Source: Bacteroidota bacterium (lineage in GTDB: Bacteria; Bacteroidota; Bacteroidia; Chitinophagales; Chitinophagaceae). Taken from it: a stretch of 64,000 nucleotides of DNA. Of this stretch, positions 34,748 to 43,145 are shown piece after piece (the first letter of the stretch is position 1; each line of letters begins with the position of its first letter). Under the pieces are notes generated by a model. The model saw nothing but the letters and a program-made list of their open reading frames with translations, did not search any database and was not told where the DNA came from. The DNA lies in NCBI GenBank assembly GCA_018267625.1, contig JAFDYC010000028.1, forward strand, positions 1 to 64,000, read 5' to 3'. Position numbers and translations under genes: made by a program.

Positions 34748-35737
34748 ATGAAAATACAAGAACGAATAGAGGCCCTTGCAGGCCTGGGCAGGTATATGAT
34801 GCAGCAATCAGAAGCCTGGCAATGGGCTTGCGAAGCTGCGGAGCGTGAGAATGGCTGGTTCACGCAGCACGCCATTCAGCAAGCCGTGCATCATATCGCG
34901 GAAGCCTATCTTGATGCGGAAAAGTTGCGTGCTTTTGTAGCTTCCTATCCGCTACCGGAACCGGGCAAAACGGTAGGCATAGTGATGGCGGGAAATATTC
35001 CATTAGTGGGTTTTCATGACTTGCTCTGTGGCATCCTGAGCGGGCATCGCTTGCGGCTGAAACTATCTTCCAAAGACAGCATCCTGATGAGCCATCTGCT
35101 GCGCATCCTGGAAGAATGGGCTCCTGATATCACGAGTCAAATTGAAGTTGCCGGCATGTTGCGGGGCTGTGATGCCTACATCGCTACAGGCTCAAACAAC
35201 AGTGCCCGGTACTTTGAAGAATACTTCGGCAAGTATCCCAGCATTATCCGACGTAACCGGACCTCTGTAGCAATTCTGGATGGCAGTGAATCGGAGGCAG
35301 AGTTGCAGGCGCTGGGCGATGATGTGCTTCGCTATTTTGGATTGGGCTGCCGCAATGTGACGCAAATCTGCGTGCCGGATGGCTATAATTTCAGCACCTT
35401 ACTCCGTGTGTTCGAAGCCTGGAAGCCCTTGAATGACCACCATAAATACCGGAACAACTACGATTATCATTTGGCGCTTTTCCTGCTCAACAGAGTGCCG
35501 CATTTTGATAATGGCTGTCTGCTACTGACTGAAAATGAATTGCCCTTTTCAGCAGTTAGTGTGTTGCATTATCGCTACTATCAGGACCTGGAGGTGCTTC
35601 GGAAATCTCTAAAACAAAGTCTGGACATCCAAAGCATCGTTGGTCATCAGGATTTACCCTTCGGCACGGCACAAGAGCCTGCACTTGGGGATTTTGCAGA
35701 CGGGGTGGATACGCTGCAATTCCTGAGTTTGTTATAG
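34748..35737 (+). CDS. LuxC-type acyl-CoA reductase family protein
   Basis: 329 residues from ATG 34748 (MKIQERIEALAGLGRYM); the 17 extra codons upstream lie across the divergent promoter. The NAD(P)-binding and catalytic aldehyde-dehydrogenase-like core is visible (GKTVGIVMAGNIPLVGFHD, ATGSNNSARYFEEYF, and the active-site Cys region YFGLGCRNVTQICVP). LuxC relatives reduce fatty acyl-CoA to aldehyde. In Bacteroidota this short form is regularly found with the ferredoxin seen on the other strand, but its product is not known. Ends 20 bases from the convergent zinc-ribbon gene. Confidence 0.87.
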   Translation: MKIQERIEALAGLGRYMMQQSEAWQWACEAAERENGWFTQHAIQQAVHHIAEAYLDAEKLRAFVASYPLPEPGKTVGIVMAGNIPLVGFHDLLCGILSGHRLRLKLSSKDSILMSHLLRILEEWAPDITSQIEVAGMLRGCDAYIATGSNNSARYFEEYFGKYPSIIRRNRTSVAILDGSESEAELQALGDDVLRYFGLGCRNVTQICVPDGYNFSTLLRVFEAWKPLNDHHKYRNNYDYHLALFLLNRVPHFDNGCLLLTENELPFSAVSVLHYRYYQDLEVLRKSLKQSLDIQSIVGHQDLPFGTAQEPALGDFADGVDTLQFLSLL

Positions 35738-35757
35738 AAAAGCTGGAGCCCGAGCAA

Positions 35758-36516
35758 TTAGGACTTCAGCTTTATGCTGTCGTTGAGGTCACTATCAACG
35801 AGGATGCGTCCGCAATGTTCGCAGACAACAATCTTCTTGCGCTGGCGGATTTCGCTTTGGCGCTGAGGTGGAATCACATTGAAGCAGCCGCCGCAGGAGT
35901 CGCGCTCAACAGGCACTACAGCCAGTCCGTTGGAATATGACTTGCGGATACGCTCGTAGGCAGAAAGCATGTGTGCATCCACCAATTCGCGGGCGGCATT
36001 ACTTTCCTTCGTGAGTTTCTTTTCTTCCTTTTCGGTGTCGGCAATAATCTTTTCCAGTTCTTTCCGTTTGCCGGTGGCCGTTTCTTCGAGGATGGAAATA
36101 CGTTCACCGGCCTGAGTTTTCATCTCAGCACGTTCGGTTTGCTGGATTTGAGCATCCTTTACATGCTTGTCGTGCAGTTGCATTTCCAGCTCCTGCATTT
36201 CGATTTCCTTATTGAGGGCTTCAGCTTCCCGGTTATTCTTGACGTTGTCGAGTTGCTTTTCGTATTTCTTAACCTGAGCAGCCGTTTCCTTCTTGGCCTC
36301 ATGCTCGCGGGCGATGTATTGGTCAATGCTGGAAATCTCCTGATCAATGTTGGAGATTCGGGTCTGGAGGCCGGCAATCTCATCTTCGAGGTCTTTCACT
36401 TCCATGGGTAGTTCACCCTTTAAGACCTTGATTTCATCACTTTTGGAGTCAATTTTTTGGAGGGTGAGCAGGGCGCTCAGTTTTTCTTCTACAGAGAAAT
36501 CTTTTACGGTTGCCAT
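35758..36516 (-). CDS. Coiled-coil protein with C4-type zinc ribbon (CdsZ-like)
   Basis: 252 residues. A long antiparallel coiled coil (about 10-190) precedes a C-terminal zinc ribbon with two CxxC pairs (CGGC and CEHC, the second in KKIVVCEHCGRILVD). This is the DUF164/CdsZ arrangement; a member in Chlamydia (CT398) interacts with sigma-54 and the secretion system, while the role in Bacteroidota is not established. It starts 6 bases after the Nif3-like stop, so the two are almost certainly co-translated. Confidence 0.88.
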   Translation of the reverse strand: MATVKDFSVEEKLSALLTLQKIDSKSDEIKVLKGELPMEVKDLEDEIAGLQTRISNIDQEISSIDQYIAREHEAKKETAAQVKKYEKQLDNVKNNREAEALNKEIEMQELEMQLHDKHVKDAQIQQTERAEMKTQAGERISILEETATGKRKELEKIIADTEKEEKKLTKESNAARELVDAHMLSAYERIRKSYSNGLAVVPVERDSCGGCFNVIPPQRQSEIRQRKKIVVCEHCGRILVDSDLNDSIKLKS

Positions 36517-36522
36517 GTGCGT

Positions 36523-37626
36523 TTAACAGCAGAAATAATGTACAGGATTAGTCTTTGTCTCGGACAAAAGAGTGGCGAAAGTAGGTAATTTTTCTGCCAG
36601 TAACCGTTGAAACAATTCCGGGGTAAACTGTTCGCTTTCCCAATGCCCTATATCGGCAATCAGCAAATGCCCATCCGCATCGAAAAACTGATGGTATTTG
36701 TAGTCGGCTGAAATGAAGGCATCGGCTCCACTGGCCAAAGCCTGTTTGAGTAGAAAAGATCCGGCTCCACCGCATAAGGCTACCGTCTGGATGGGCTTTT
36801 GAAGGATTTGGGTATGCCGGATGCAGCCTGTTTTCAGGACCTGTTGCACATGGCTCAGGAATGCCAGACCATCCATCGCTTCCGGCAAAGTGCCGATTAA
36901 GCCAGCACCCAAATCCGGATTTTCATTCTCCAAACGGATAAACTCATAGGCCACTTCTTCGTATGGATGTGCTTCTTTAAGCTTGCGCAACACCTTCCCT
37001 TCGAGGTGTTGTGGCACGAGTACTTCCAGTTTCACTTCCTCAACCCATTCCCGAGGTCCGCCTGCTGTACCCAACACAGGATGGGTTCCAGCACCCGGTC
37101 GGAAGCTGCCCTTCCCTTCGGAATTGTAAGAGCATTCCTCATATTGTCCAATAGCACCTGCTCCAGCTCCAAACAAGGCTTCGCGCAGTGCATCAGCAGC
37201 CTCTTTGGGGACATAGGTATAAAGCTTGAGCAGTTTGCCTCGCATGGCTTGTAACACGCGTGTTTGTTGCAATCCCATTTTCTCGGCAATTATTGAATTG
37301 ACTCCTGCACGGGCATTGTCGAGGTTGGTGTGTGCTGCGTATAACAGTATGTTTTCCCGAATGGCTTTTTCAACCACCCGCTCCACATATCCATTGCCAG
37401 AAAGGCGTTTTAAGCCCGAGAAAATAATCGGGTGGTGGGCAATGACCATGTTGCAGCCTTTCTGCCGGGCTTCGTCCAGCACCGCTTCGGTGATGTCCAG
37501 GCTCAGCAAGGCAGACTGGATTTCGGAGTTCATATTTCCGACTTGAAGCCCCGAGTTGTCGTAAGATTCCTGATAGCAGCCAGGAGCAAAGCCTTCCAGG
37601 GCGTCTATGATATCAGATGCTAGCAT
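36523..37626 (-). CDS. Nif3-like dinuclear metal centre protein (YbgI/YqfO family)
   Basis: 367 residues, the long form. Metal ligands are visible at His64 and His65 (AHHPIIFSG), in AAHTNLDNA near residue 100, and in the C-terminal ADIGHWESEQF. Between them an inserted YqfO-type domain of about 100 residues (near 130-235) resembles PII/CutA. The family is often labelled GTP cyclohydrolase type 2, but the activity is unproven for most members. ATG 37626 fits the family N-terminus. It is the upstream partner of the zinc-ribbon gene, a common pairing. Confidence 0.9.
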   Translation of the reverse strand: MLASDIIDALEGFAPGCYQESYDNSGLQVGNMNSEIQSALLSLDITEAVLDEARQKGCNMVIAHHPIIFSGLKRLSGNGYVERVVEKAIRENILLYAAHTNLDNARAGVNSIIAEKMGLQQTRVLQAMRGKLLKLYTYVPKEAADALREALFGAGAGAIGQYEECSYNSEGKGSFRPGAGTHPVLGTAGGPREWVEEVKLEVLVPQHLEGKVLRKLKEAHPYEEVAYEFIRLENENPDLGAGLIGTLPEAMDGLAFLSHVQQVLKTGCIRHTQILQKPIQTVALCGGAGSFLLKQALASGADAFISADYKYHQFFDADGHLLIADIGHWESEQFTPELFQRLLAEKLPTFATLLSETKTNPVHYFCC

Positions 37627-37667
37627 ACTTGGAAATTGAAGGAGGTACTTGGTGATATAGGTATGGT

Positions 37668-38153
37668 TCAGGTGCCGGGAAGGAACATGCCTGAGTCTTC
37701 ATTTTTTATGAAGCCAAAATCTTCCGGCAAGTTTGGCTGGTCGGCGGCGGTGGTGGCTAATTGGTCGCATCGGTTGTTGTAAGGGTTGTCGGCATGGCCT
37801 TTCACCCATACAAAACGGATGCGGTGTTTTGAAGCTAATTCGGCATACAGGCGCCAGAGGTCTGCGTTTTTTTTCCCTTTGAAATTGCTGAGCAGCCAAT
37901 TTTTCAACCATCCTTTTTCTACGGCATGAACCACATAAGAAGAATCAGAGTAGATGGTGATGGCTAAGTCCTCGCGGGTGAGAGCCCGTAAGGATTCGAT
38001 CACGGCCATCAATTCCATCCGGTTGTTGGTTGTGTGTTTAAATCCGCCGGAAAGCTCCTTGTGTTTTTGCCCCCACATGAGGATGGCACCATAGCCTCCC
38101 GGGCCTGGATTACCACGGGCAGCGCCATCGGTATAAATTATTAGTTGAGACAT
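37668..38153 (-). CDS. rnhA: Ribonuclease HI
   Basis: 161 residues from ATG 38153 (MSQLIIYTDGAARGNPG); 16 extra upstream codons overlap the promoter. It cleaves RNA in RNA-DNA hybrids. Catalytic Asp9 (YTDG), Glu47 (NRMEL) and Asp70 (YSDSSYV) are present, with the His loop VKGHADNPYNNRCDQLA bringing the fourth acidic residue. The basic handle helix is reduced but present (WLLSNFKGKKNADLW). It lies 41 bases upstream of the Nif3-like gene on the same strand. Confidence 0.96.
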   Translation of the reverse strand: MSQLIIYTDGAARGNPGPGGYGAILMWGQKHKELSGGFKHTTNNRMELMAVIESLRALTREDLAITIYSDSSYVVHAVEKGWLKNWLLSNFKGKKNADLWRLYAELASKHRIRFVWVKGHADNPYNNRCDQLATTAADQPNLPEDFGFIKNEDSGMFLPGT

Positions 38154-38186
38154 GAATGTTCCTTCTGAAAGCGGTTTCGCGGCGGC

Positions 38187-38194
38187 CAAAAATA
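38187..38194 (-). promoter_or_regulatory. -7 box of rnhA
   Basis: Minus-strand TATTTTTG, 33 bases before ATG 38153, no -33 partner found. It supports the shorter rnhA start. Confidence 0.4.
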
Positions 38195-38298
38195 CCTCCA
38201 CAAGGGATTTGATTTTTAATAGAACGTTGATGGTAAAATGAGGCAGCTTATCCAGTGAACGGATTGCATCTGACTACCTTAGCAGCCAAAATTTTCCC

Positions 38299-39039
38299 TT
38301 GCAAAAGATTAAGGTTGGTGCGGTTTCCTATCTGAATACGAAGCCTCTATTAAGGGGCATTGCACATAGCAGTTTCACGCGCGACATCATGTTGCGCCTC
38401 GACTATCCTTCTCGTTTGGCGGAAATGCTGATGAGTGACGAAATTGATATTGCCCTGTTGCCGGTAGCTGCTATCCCAGGTATTCCGGGCGCCCGAATCG
38501 TAGGGACTCACGGCATTGCGGCTGATGGCGAAGTAGCTTCAGTATGCATTTTTGCCCGTCAGCCTATGGAAATGCTGACGCAGGTTTATCTCGACTATCA
38601 AAGCCGCAGTTCGGTACGGCTTGCAACGTTGTTACTGAAAGAATATTGGAAAAAGGACCTGGAGTTGCTGCCTGCACCGGAAGACTATATCAGTCAGATG
38701 AAAGGCACTACGGCAGGAGTAATTATTGGTGATCGTGCGTTGATACAGCGCCATAATTTCCCTTATATCTATGACCTGGCACAAGCTTGGAAAGAATATT
38801 CCGGCCTGCCCTTCGTGTTTGCTGCCTGGGTAGCCAACAAAGAGTTGCCGGAGGATTTTATCAAGAAGTTCGATGCGGCTAATGCTGCCGGGCTAAACAT
38901 GATTGATGCTGTAGTTGAAGAAAATCCCTTTCCTGAATACAGTTTACAGACTTACTACCGGCACAACATCCATTACCATCTGGATGTTCAAAAGTTAAAA
39001 GGCCTGGCAGCCTTTCTGGAAATTATTTCGGATAAATAG
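38299..39039 (+). CDS. mqnA: Chorismate dehydratase (futalosine pathway)
   Basis: 246 residues from TTG 38299 (MQKIKVGAVSYLNTKPLL); no ATG is available before the conserved N-terminus. MqnA removes water from chorismate to give 3-[(1-carboxyvinyl)oxy]benzoate, the first step of the futalosine route to menaquinone. The fold is periplasmic-binding-protein-like; signature parts are VSYLNTKPL, DYPSRLAEMLMSDEIDIALLP and IIGDRAL. It shows that this organism uses the futalosine pathway. It opens a plus-strand run with HMG-CoA lyase, panB and yggS. Confidence 0.93.
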   Translation: MQKIKVGAVSYLNTKPLLRGIAHSSFTRDIMLRLDYPSRLAEMLMSDEIDIALLPVAAIPGIPGARIVGTHGIAADGEVASVCIFARQPMEMLTQVYLDYQSRSSVRLATLLLKEYWKKDLELLPAPEDYISQMKGTTAGVIIGDRALIQRHNFPYIYDLAQAWKEYSGLPFVFAAWVANKELPEDFIKKFDAANAAGLNMIDAVVEENPFPEYSLQTYYRHNIHYHLDVQKLKGLAAFLEIISDK

Positions 39040-39098
39040 TTCTCAGCAATTCAGGAATCAGGTACCTCTTGATAAAGGCTTCTACTTTTACGCCGTAT

Positions 39099-39992
39099 AT
39101 GGAACAAGCTGCTGCCTTTACACAACCTGCATCCGAAATTCAGGATCAAATTACACTGGTGGAATGCCCCCGTGATGCCATGCAGGGCTGGCCGCACCCC
39201 ATCTCTACGGCAAGCAAAGTGGAATACTTGAATGCCTTGCTGCGTGTGGGTTTTGATGTGCTCGACTTCGGTTCCTTTGTTTCTGCCAAAGCCATTCCTC
39301 AGTTGGCTGATACCCGAGAAGTCATCCCTCAATTGAAGATGGATGGAAAGACAAAACTCCTGGCGATTATCGCCAACATCCGGGGAGCAGAAGATGCACT
39401 CATGTTTGATGAAATTTCATTTTTGGGCTTCCCCTTTTCTATCTCGGAAACCTTCCAGCAACGAAACACGAATAAAAGCATTGCAGCTTCGCTGTTGCAG
39501 GTAGAAGAAATCCAAAACCGTTGCGTGCAGCAAGGCAAAGAATTGGTCGTTTACATCTCTATGGGTTTCGGAAATCCTTATGGCGACCCCTACAATGCTG
39601 ATGTCGCTATTGCCTGGGTGGACAAGCTGGCCAGGTTGGGCATCCGCACCATTGCTATGAGCGATACGGTAGGCCTGGCGCAGAAAGACACCATCGGGTA
39701 TATTTTCAAAGAGCTGATTCCTGCTTTCCCGGATGTTCAAATCGGAGCCCATTTTCATGCAGCCCCCGACAATTGGCGGATGAAGCTGGATACTTCTTTT
39801 GCAGCGGGTTGCCGCCGCTATGATGCCGCCATTAATGGTATTGGCGGTTGCCCCATGGCTGAAGATGAATTAGTAGGCAACCTGGCTACAGAAAGCCTAC
39901 TGCTCTGGTGTCGGGAACATAAAGTGGCCACAAACATTCATCCGGAAGCCTTTCAGGAAGCAGTAGCTATTGCCGGAAAGATTTTTGTTTGA
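39099..39992 (+). CDS. Hydroxymethylglutaryl-CoA lyase
   Basis: 297 residues from ATG 39099; an in-frame TTG at 39069 would add 10. DRE-TIM metallolyase that splits HMG-CoA to acetoacetate and acetyl-CoA in leucine breakdown. Visible features: VECPRDAMQGWP at the N-terminus (the family RDxxQ motif, with AMQ instead of GLQ), GAHFHAAPDNW with metal-binding His residues, and the signature GIGGCPMAEDELVGNLATE with the catalytic Cys. The substitutions near the N-terminus leave room for a related acyl-CoA lyase. A leucine dehydrogenase gene is also in the window (55270-56340). Confidence 0.86.
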   Translation: MEQAAAFTQPASEIQDQITLVECPRDAMQGWPHPISTASKVEYLNALLRVGFDVLDFGSFVSAKAIPQLADTREVIPQLKMDGKTKLLAIIANIRGAEDALMFDEISFLGFPFSISETFQQRNTNKSIAASLLQVEEIQNRCVQQGKELVVYISMGFGNPYGDPYNADVAIAWVDKLARLGIRTIAMSDTVGLAQKDTIGYIFKELIPAFPDVQIGAHFHAAPDNWRMKLDTSFAAGCRRYDAAINGIGGCPMAEDELVGNLATESLLLWCREHKVATNIHPEAFQEAVAIAGKIFV

Positions 39993-40057
39993 TTTTTTCG
40001 TCCTTTCTTGATGGGAAAGCCAGCTGAAACTTTACTTCTTAAAAAACTATTCAGACG

Positions 40058-40873
40058 ATGAGCGTGCACAACGATATCAAACGCGTGACAACCCATACCC
40101 TGCAAGCCATGAAAAGCCGGGGAGAAAAGATTTCGATGCTTACGGCCTACGACTTTTCGATGGCCCGCATCCTTGATGATGCCGGCATTGATGTGCTGCT
40201 TGTGGGCGACTCGGCCAGCAATGTCATGGCGGGCCATGAAACGACCCTGCCTATTACGCTTGACCAGATGATTTATCATGCCCAAAGTGTGGTTCGTGCC
40301 GCGCAACGATGCCTCATTGTCGTGGATATGCCCTTCGGCTCTTATCAGGGCAATTCTAAAGAAGCCCTCAACTCCGCTATACGTATCATGAAAGAAGCAG
40401 GAGCACATGCCATCAAGCTGGAGGGTGGGGAAGAAGTGGTGGAGTCTGTGAAGCGCATTATCTCCGCTGGTGTGCCGGTAATGGGGCACCTGGGGCTGAC
40501 ACCTCAGAGCATTTATAAATTCGGAACCTATGCCGTGCGTGCAAAGCAGGAAGCAGAAGCAACCCAACTTCTTCGGAATGCAGAAATATTGCAGGAGGCA
40601 GGTTGCTTTTCCATCGTTTTGGAAAAAATCCCAGCTGCTTTGGGGGAGCAGGTTTCTAAAGTTTTGAAAATCCCAACCATTGGTATTGGCGCTGGCGGTG
40701 GCGTGGATGGTCAGGTGCTTGTGATGCACGACATGCTGGGCTTGAATAAAGATTTCTCACCCCGTTTTTTACGTCGCTATGCTTCCCTTTATGATACCGT
40801 GAAACAAGCTACAGAATCTTATATCAGGGATGTCAAGGGCCGTGATTTTCCTAATGAGCAGGAGCAATATTGA
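40058..40873 (+). CDS. panB: 3-methyl-2-oxobutanoate hydroxymethyltransferase
   Basis: 271 residues, standard length. First committed step of pantothenate and CoA synthesis: methylene-THF plus 2-oxoisovalerate to ketopantoate. Mg-binding residues are in [20 protein letters not shown] and VDMPFGSYQ; the catalytic Glu is in KLEGGEEV or nearby, and [20 protein letters not shown] is the C-terminal signature. It lies 65 bases after the HMG-CoA lyase gene and 36 before yggS, so the three may share a transcript. Confidence 0.96.
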   Translation: MSVHNDIKRVTTHTLQAMKSRGEKISMLTAYDFSMARILDDAGIDVLLVGDSASNVMAGHETTLPITLDQMIYHAQSVVRAAQRCLIVVDMPFGSYQGNSKEALNSAIRIMKEAGAHAIKLEGGEEVVESVKRIISAGVPVMGHLGLTPQSIYKFGTYAVRAKQEAEATQLLRNAEILQEAGCFSIVLEKIPAALGEQVSKVLKIPTIGIGAGGGVDGQVLVMHDMLGLNKDFSPRFLRRYASLYDTVKQATESYIRDVKGRDFPNEQEQY

Positions 40874-40909
40874 GTAAGTCGAAAGGAAATTTTATTCTAT
40901 CTGGTATTT

Positions 40910-41578
40910 ATGATTCAGGAAGAATTTTGGAAAGAGCTCTGTAAGGAAATTCAAGGGAAAGCCAGGCTCGTTGCTGTTTCTAAGACAAAACCAGCCGCTG
41001 ATATTTTGGCTTTGTATGAGCTCGGTCAAAGGGATTTTGGGGAAAACTATGTGCAGGAACTGACGGAGAAGGCTACGTCGCTACCCTCCGATATTCTCTG
41101 GCATTTTATCGGCCATCTGCAACGAAATAAGGTGAAGTATATCGCTCCGTTTGTTCACCTTATTCATGGCGTAGATTCCTTCCCCTTATTGCTTGAAATC
41201 AACAAACAGGCAGCAAAGAATAATCGGGTAATTGACGTGTTGATGCAAATGCATATAGCGGATGAAGAGACCAAATTCGGCATGGATGAACGGGATATCA
41301 TCGAGTTTCTACAGTACTACGAGGCGCAACGGAATAGCCTGAGTCATGTCCGTATTCGCGGGCTGATGGGCATGGCTACGGCCACAGAGGATCCCACGAA
41401 AATCCATTCTGAATTTATCCGCATGCGTCAGTTTTTTATGAACCTGAAGAAGTCCGAATTCCTGGCAAAATCTTACTTCGACACTTGCTCTATGGGGATG
41501 AGTGGCGACTATCAAATCGCGCTCGATGCCGGTAGTACGATGCTACGGATCGGAAGCCTTCTATTTGGTTCCCGTTGA
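40910..41578 (+). CDS. yggS: YggS family pyridoxal-phosphate homeostasis protein
   Basis: 222 residues. Alanine-racemase-like barrel without racemase activity that buffers PLP. The PLP lysine is Lys25 in LVAVSKTKP; other landmarks are FGENYVQEL, WHFIGHLQRNKVKYI, and the C-terminal STMLRIGSLLFG. Its last 18 bases overlap the end of the convergent MFS gene, so there is no room for a terminator between them. Confidence 0.94.
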   Translation: MIQEEFWKELCKEIQGKARLVAVSKTKPAADILALYELGQRDFGENYVQELTEKATSLPSDILWHFIGHLQRNKVKYIAPFVHLIHGVDSFPLLLEINKQAAKNNRVIDVLMQMHIADEETKFGMDERDIIEFLQYYEAQRNSLSHVRIRGLMGMATATEDPTKIHSEFIRMRQFFMNLKKSEFLAKSYFDTCSMGMSGDYQIALDAGSTMLRIGSLLFGSR

Positions 41579-42787
41579 AAGGTTATGCGCTCTTTTTGTG
41601 CTCCTGTGCAGCAGCCAGAAGCCAATAGCGGCTGTCAAGGCTATTGAAACAATGAGCCACCACAAGGCTTGAAATCCCAAAGTGTCAGCAAAGCTGGAGC
41701 CAAGAGCAGGCCCTAAAACCTGTGCGGTCGCCCAGGATGCTGTGTACACACCGGCATATTGTCCTCGGTTTGCATCGCAAGAGCGGCTGACCCAATAAGT
41801 ATTCATAAAGGGCATTGCCAGCATCTCACCGAGGGCAATAATCAGCGTACAGAGAGCAGCCAAAAGCAAAGCAGGAAGCCCCAAATTCAGCAACAGGAAT
41901 GCCAGTGCAACGAGTAGGGTACCTACAGGGATATATTGTAGTGGTTGTCGCCGGCCCTCCAGCCGGAAGACCAGCACCATTTCAAATAAAGCAATGATCA
42001 GCCCATTGGCGGCCATTGTGCCTCCTATCACTTCTTCAGACAACTTGAGCACACTCCGGTAATACACGGGCAGGGTGCTGAAGAGTTGAAAAAAGACAAA
42101 GGCAAATAGGCTGACCAAAACAGCAAACAGGAGGTATTTGCGGTCCCGGAACACTTCAAATCGCCTGGCCTTTGGTTGCGAAGCATGAGCCAGACGATCT
42201 TGCCTGGCAGGAGCAAGCACCAGGCGCAGCAACAACGCAGCAAATAGATTGGAGAAACCGTCCAGAATGAAGAGCCAGGCATAATTGTGCGCTGCAATAA
42301 ATCCTCCTAAAGAGCCGCCCAGTGCCCAACCGAGATTGGTTGAAAGCCTGTTCAGCGAATAGGAACGGGTTAAGTTTTCCGGCTTGCTGTAATGTGCAAT
42401 GGCCAATGCATTGGCCGGACGAAAGGCATCATTGACGAGCGCAAGGATGAAGGTGACTACACAAATGAGCAGAAAGGAATGCATCTGTCCAAGCAGGAAA
42501 AACAGCAAACCGCCTCCTGCTAATGCCAGAATTTGAATTCGGTAAAATCCAAAATGATCTGCCAGCCTGCCTCCCAGAAAACCTCCGCAAATAGCTCCCA
42601 GTCCATATACTGCAAAGACGATTCCAGCCTGACTGATGCTGTAACCGAGCCTTTGCGTGAGGTAAAGCGTCATGAAGGGAACTACCATCGTGCCGCTTCG
42701 GTTGATAAGCATCACGAAGCACAGCCACCAGCTTGCAGGAGAAAGCCCGGAATAAGATGCCCGGTAAAGGGCTGCAATACGCTTCAT
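41561..42787 (-). CDS. Major facilitator superfamily transporter (MdtH/YfcJ-like)
   Basis: 408 residues from ATG 42787 (MKRIAALYRASYSG); the frame extends 83 codons further but that part is not membrane-like and covers the next promoter. Twelve membrane helices. The loop 2-3 motif GGFLGGRLADHFGFYR is the MFS motif A. The N-terminal phrase LCFVMLINRSGTMVVPFMTLYL and ARPANALAIAHY-like region (FRPANALAIAHYSKPEN) resemble multidrug-type DHA1 exporters. Substrate unknown. Overlaps yggS by 18 bases at the 3' end. Confidence 0.87.
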   Translation of the reverse strand: MKRIAALYRASYSGLSPASWWLCFVMLINRSGTMVVPFMTLYLTQRLGYSISQAGIVFAVYGLGAICGGFLGGRLADHFGFYRIQILALAGGGLLFFLLGQMHSFLLICVVTFILALVNDAFRPANALAIAHYSKPENLTRSYSLNRLSTNLGWALGGSLGGFIAAHNYAWLFILDGFSNLFAALLLRLVLAPARQDRLAHASQPKARRFEVFRDRKYLLFAVLVSLFAFVFFQLFSTLPVYYRSVLKLSEEVIGGTMAANGLIIALFEMVLVFRLEGRRQPLQYIPVGTLLVALAFLLLNLGLPALLLAALCTLIIALGEMLAMPFMNTYWVSRSCDANRGQYAGVYTASWATAQVLGPALGSSFADTLGFQALWWLIVSIALTAAIGFWLLHRSTKRAHNLSTGTK

Positions 42788-42852
42788 GCAGGATAAGAGA
42801 GAGTGGTTGCAAGTTCTGTTCTGCACTTGCAAGATGCCTATAGAAAATCTCG

Positions 42853-42885
42853 TTTTAGGATGTGCACGGGCAACTTTTATCTTTA
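42853..42885 (+). promoter_or_regulatory. Weak promoter-like element upstream of the 68-residue gene
   Basis: TTTT at 42853-42856 and TATCTTTA at 42878-42885, 21 bases apart; each box has one mismatch to TTTG / TAnnTTTG. Confidence 0.25.
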
Positions 42886-42899
42886 TCAAAATGCCCCTT

Positions 42900-43106
42900 A
42901 TGATTCGCCACCTTATAGTGCCTGACGAACGAGAATTTGTAATTCGATTTCCTGATGAAATGTTGGGGAAGCAAGTGGAAATAATTGCTTTTGAAATTCC
43001 GGAAGAGAAGGAATCGGAAGTCCCAAACCGCGACACCTTTCTTTCTTACCTCCAGAACTCAGCTTTTGCTACGCGAAAACTCAGAAAAGATGAGGATACG
43101 GAATAG
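42900..43106 (+). CDS. Small hypothetical protein
   Basis: 68 residues from ATG 42900 (MIRHLIVPDEREFVIRFPD); ATG 42891 would add three. The short beta-rich start (HLIVPDEREFVIRFPDEML) followed by VEIIAFEIPEEKE and a basic helix is a form often seen in Bacteroidota proteins linked to type II toxin-antitoxin genes, but no toxin gene is adjacent. I do not assign a function. It is convergent with mutS2. Confidence 0.6.
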   Translation: MIRHLIVPDEREFVIRFPDEMLGKQVEIIAFEIPEEKESEVPNRDTFLSYLQNSAFATRKLRKDEDTE

Positions 43107-43145
43107 CCTAAACCGAAGCAGAACTTATTATAGGGGCAGAAGGAT

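Noticed and set aside
42786..42899. N-terminal extension of the 68-residue gene
   Set aside because: The extension covers the promoter-like element and the MFS start on the other strand.
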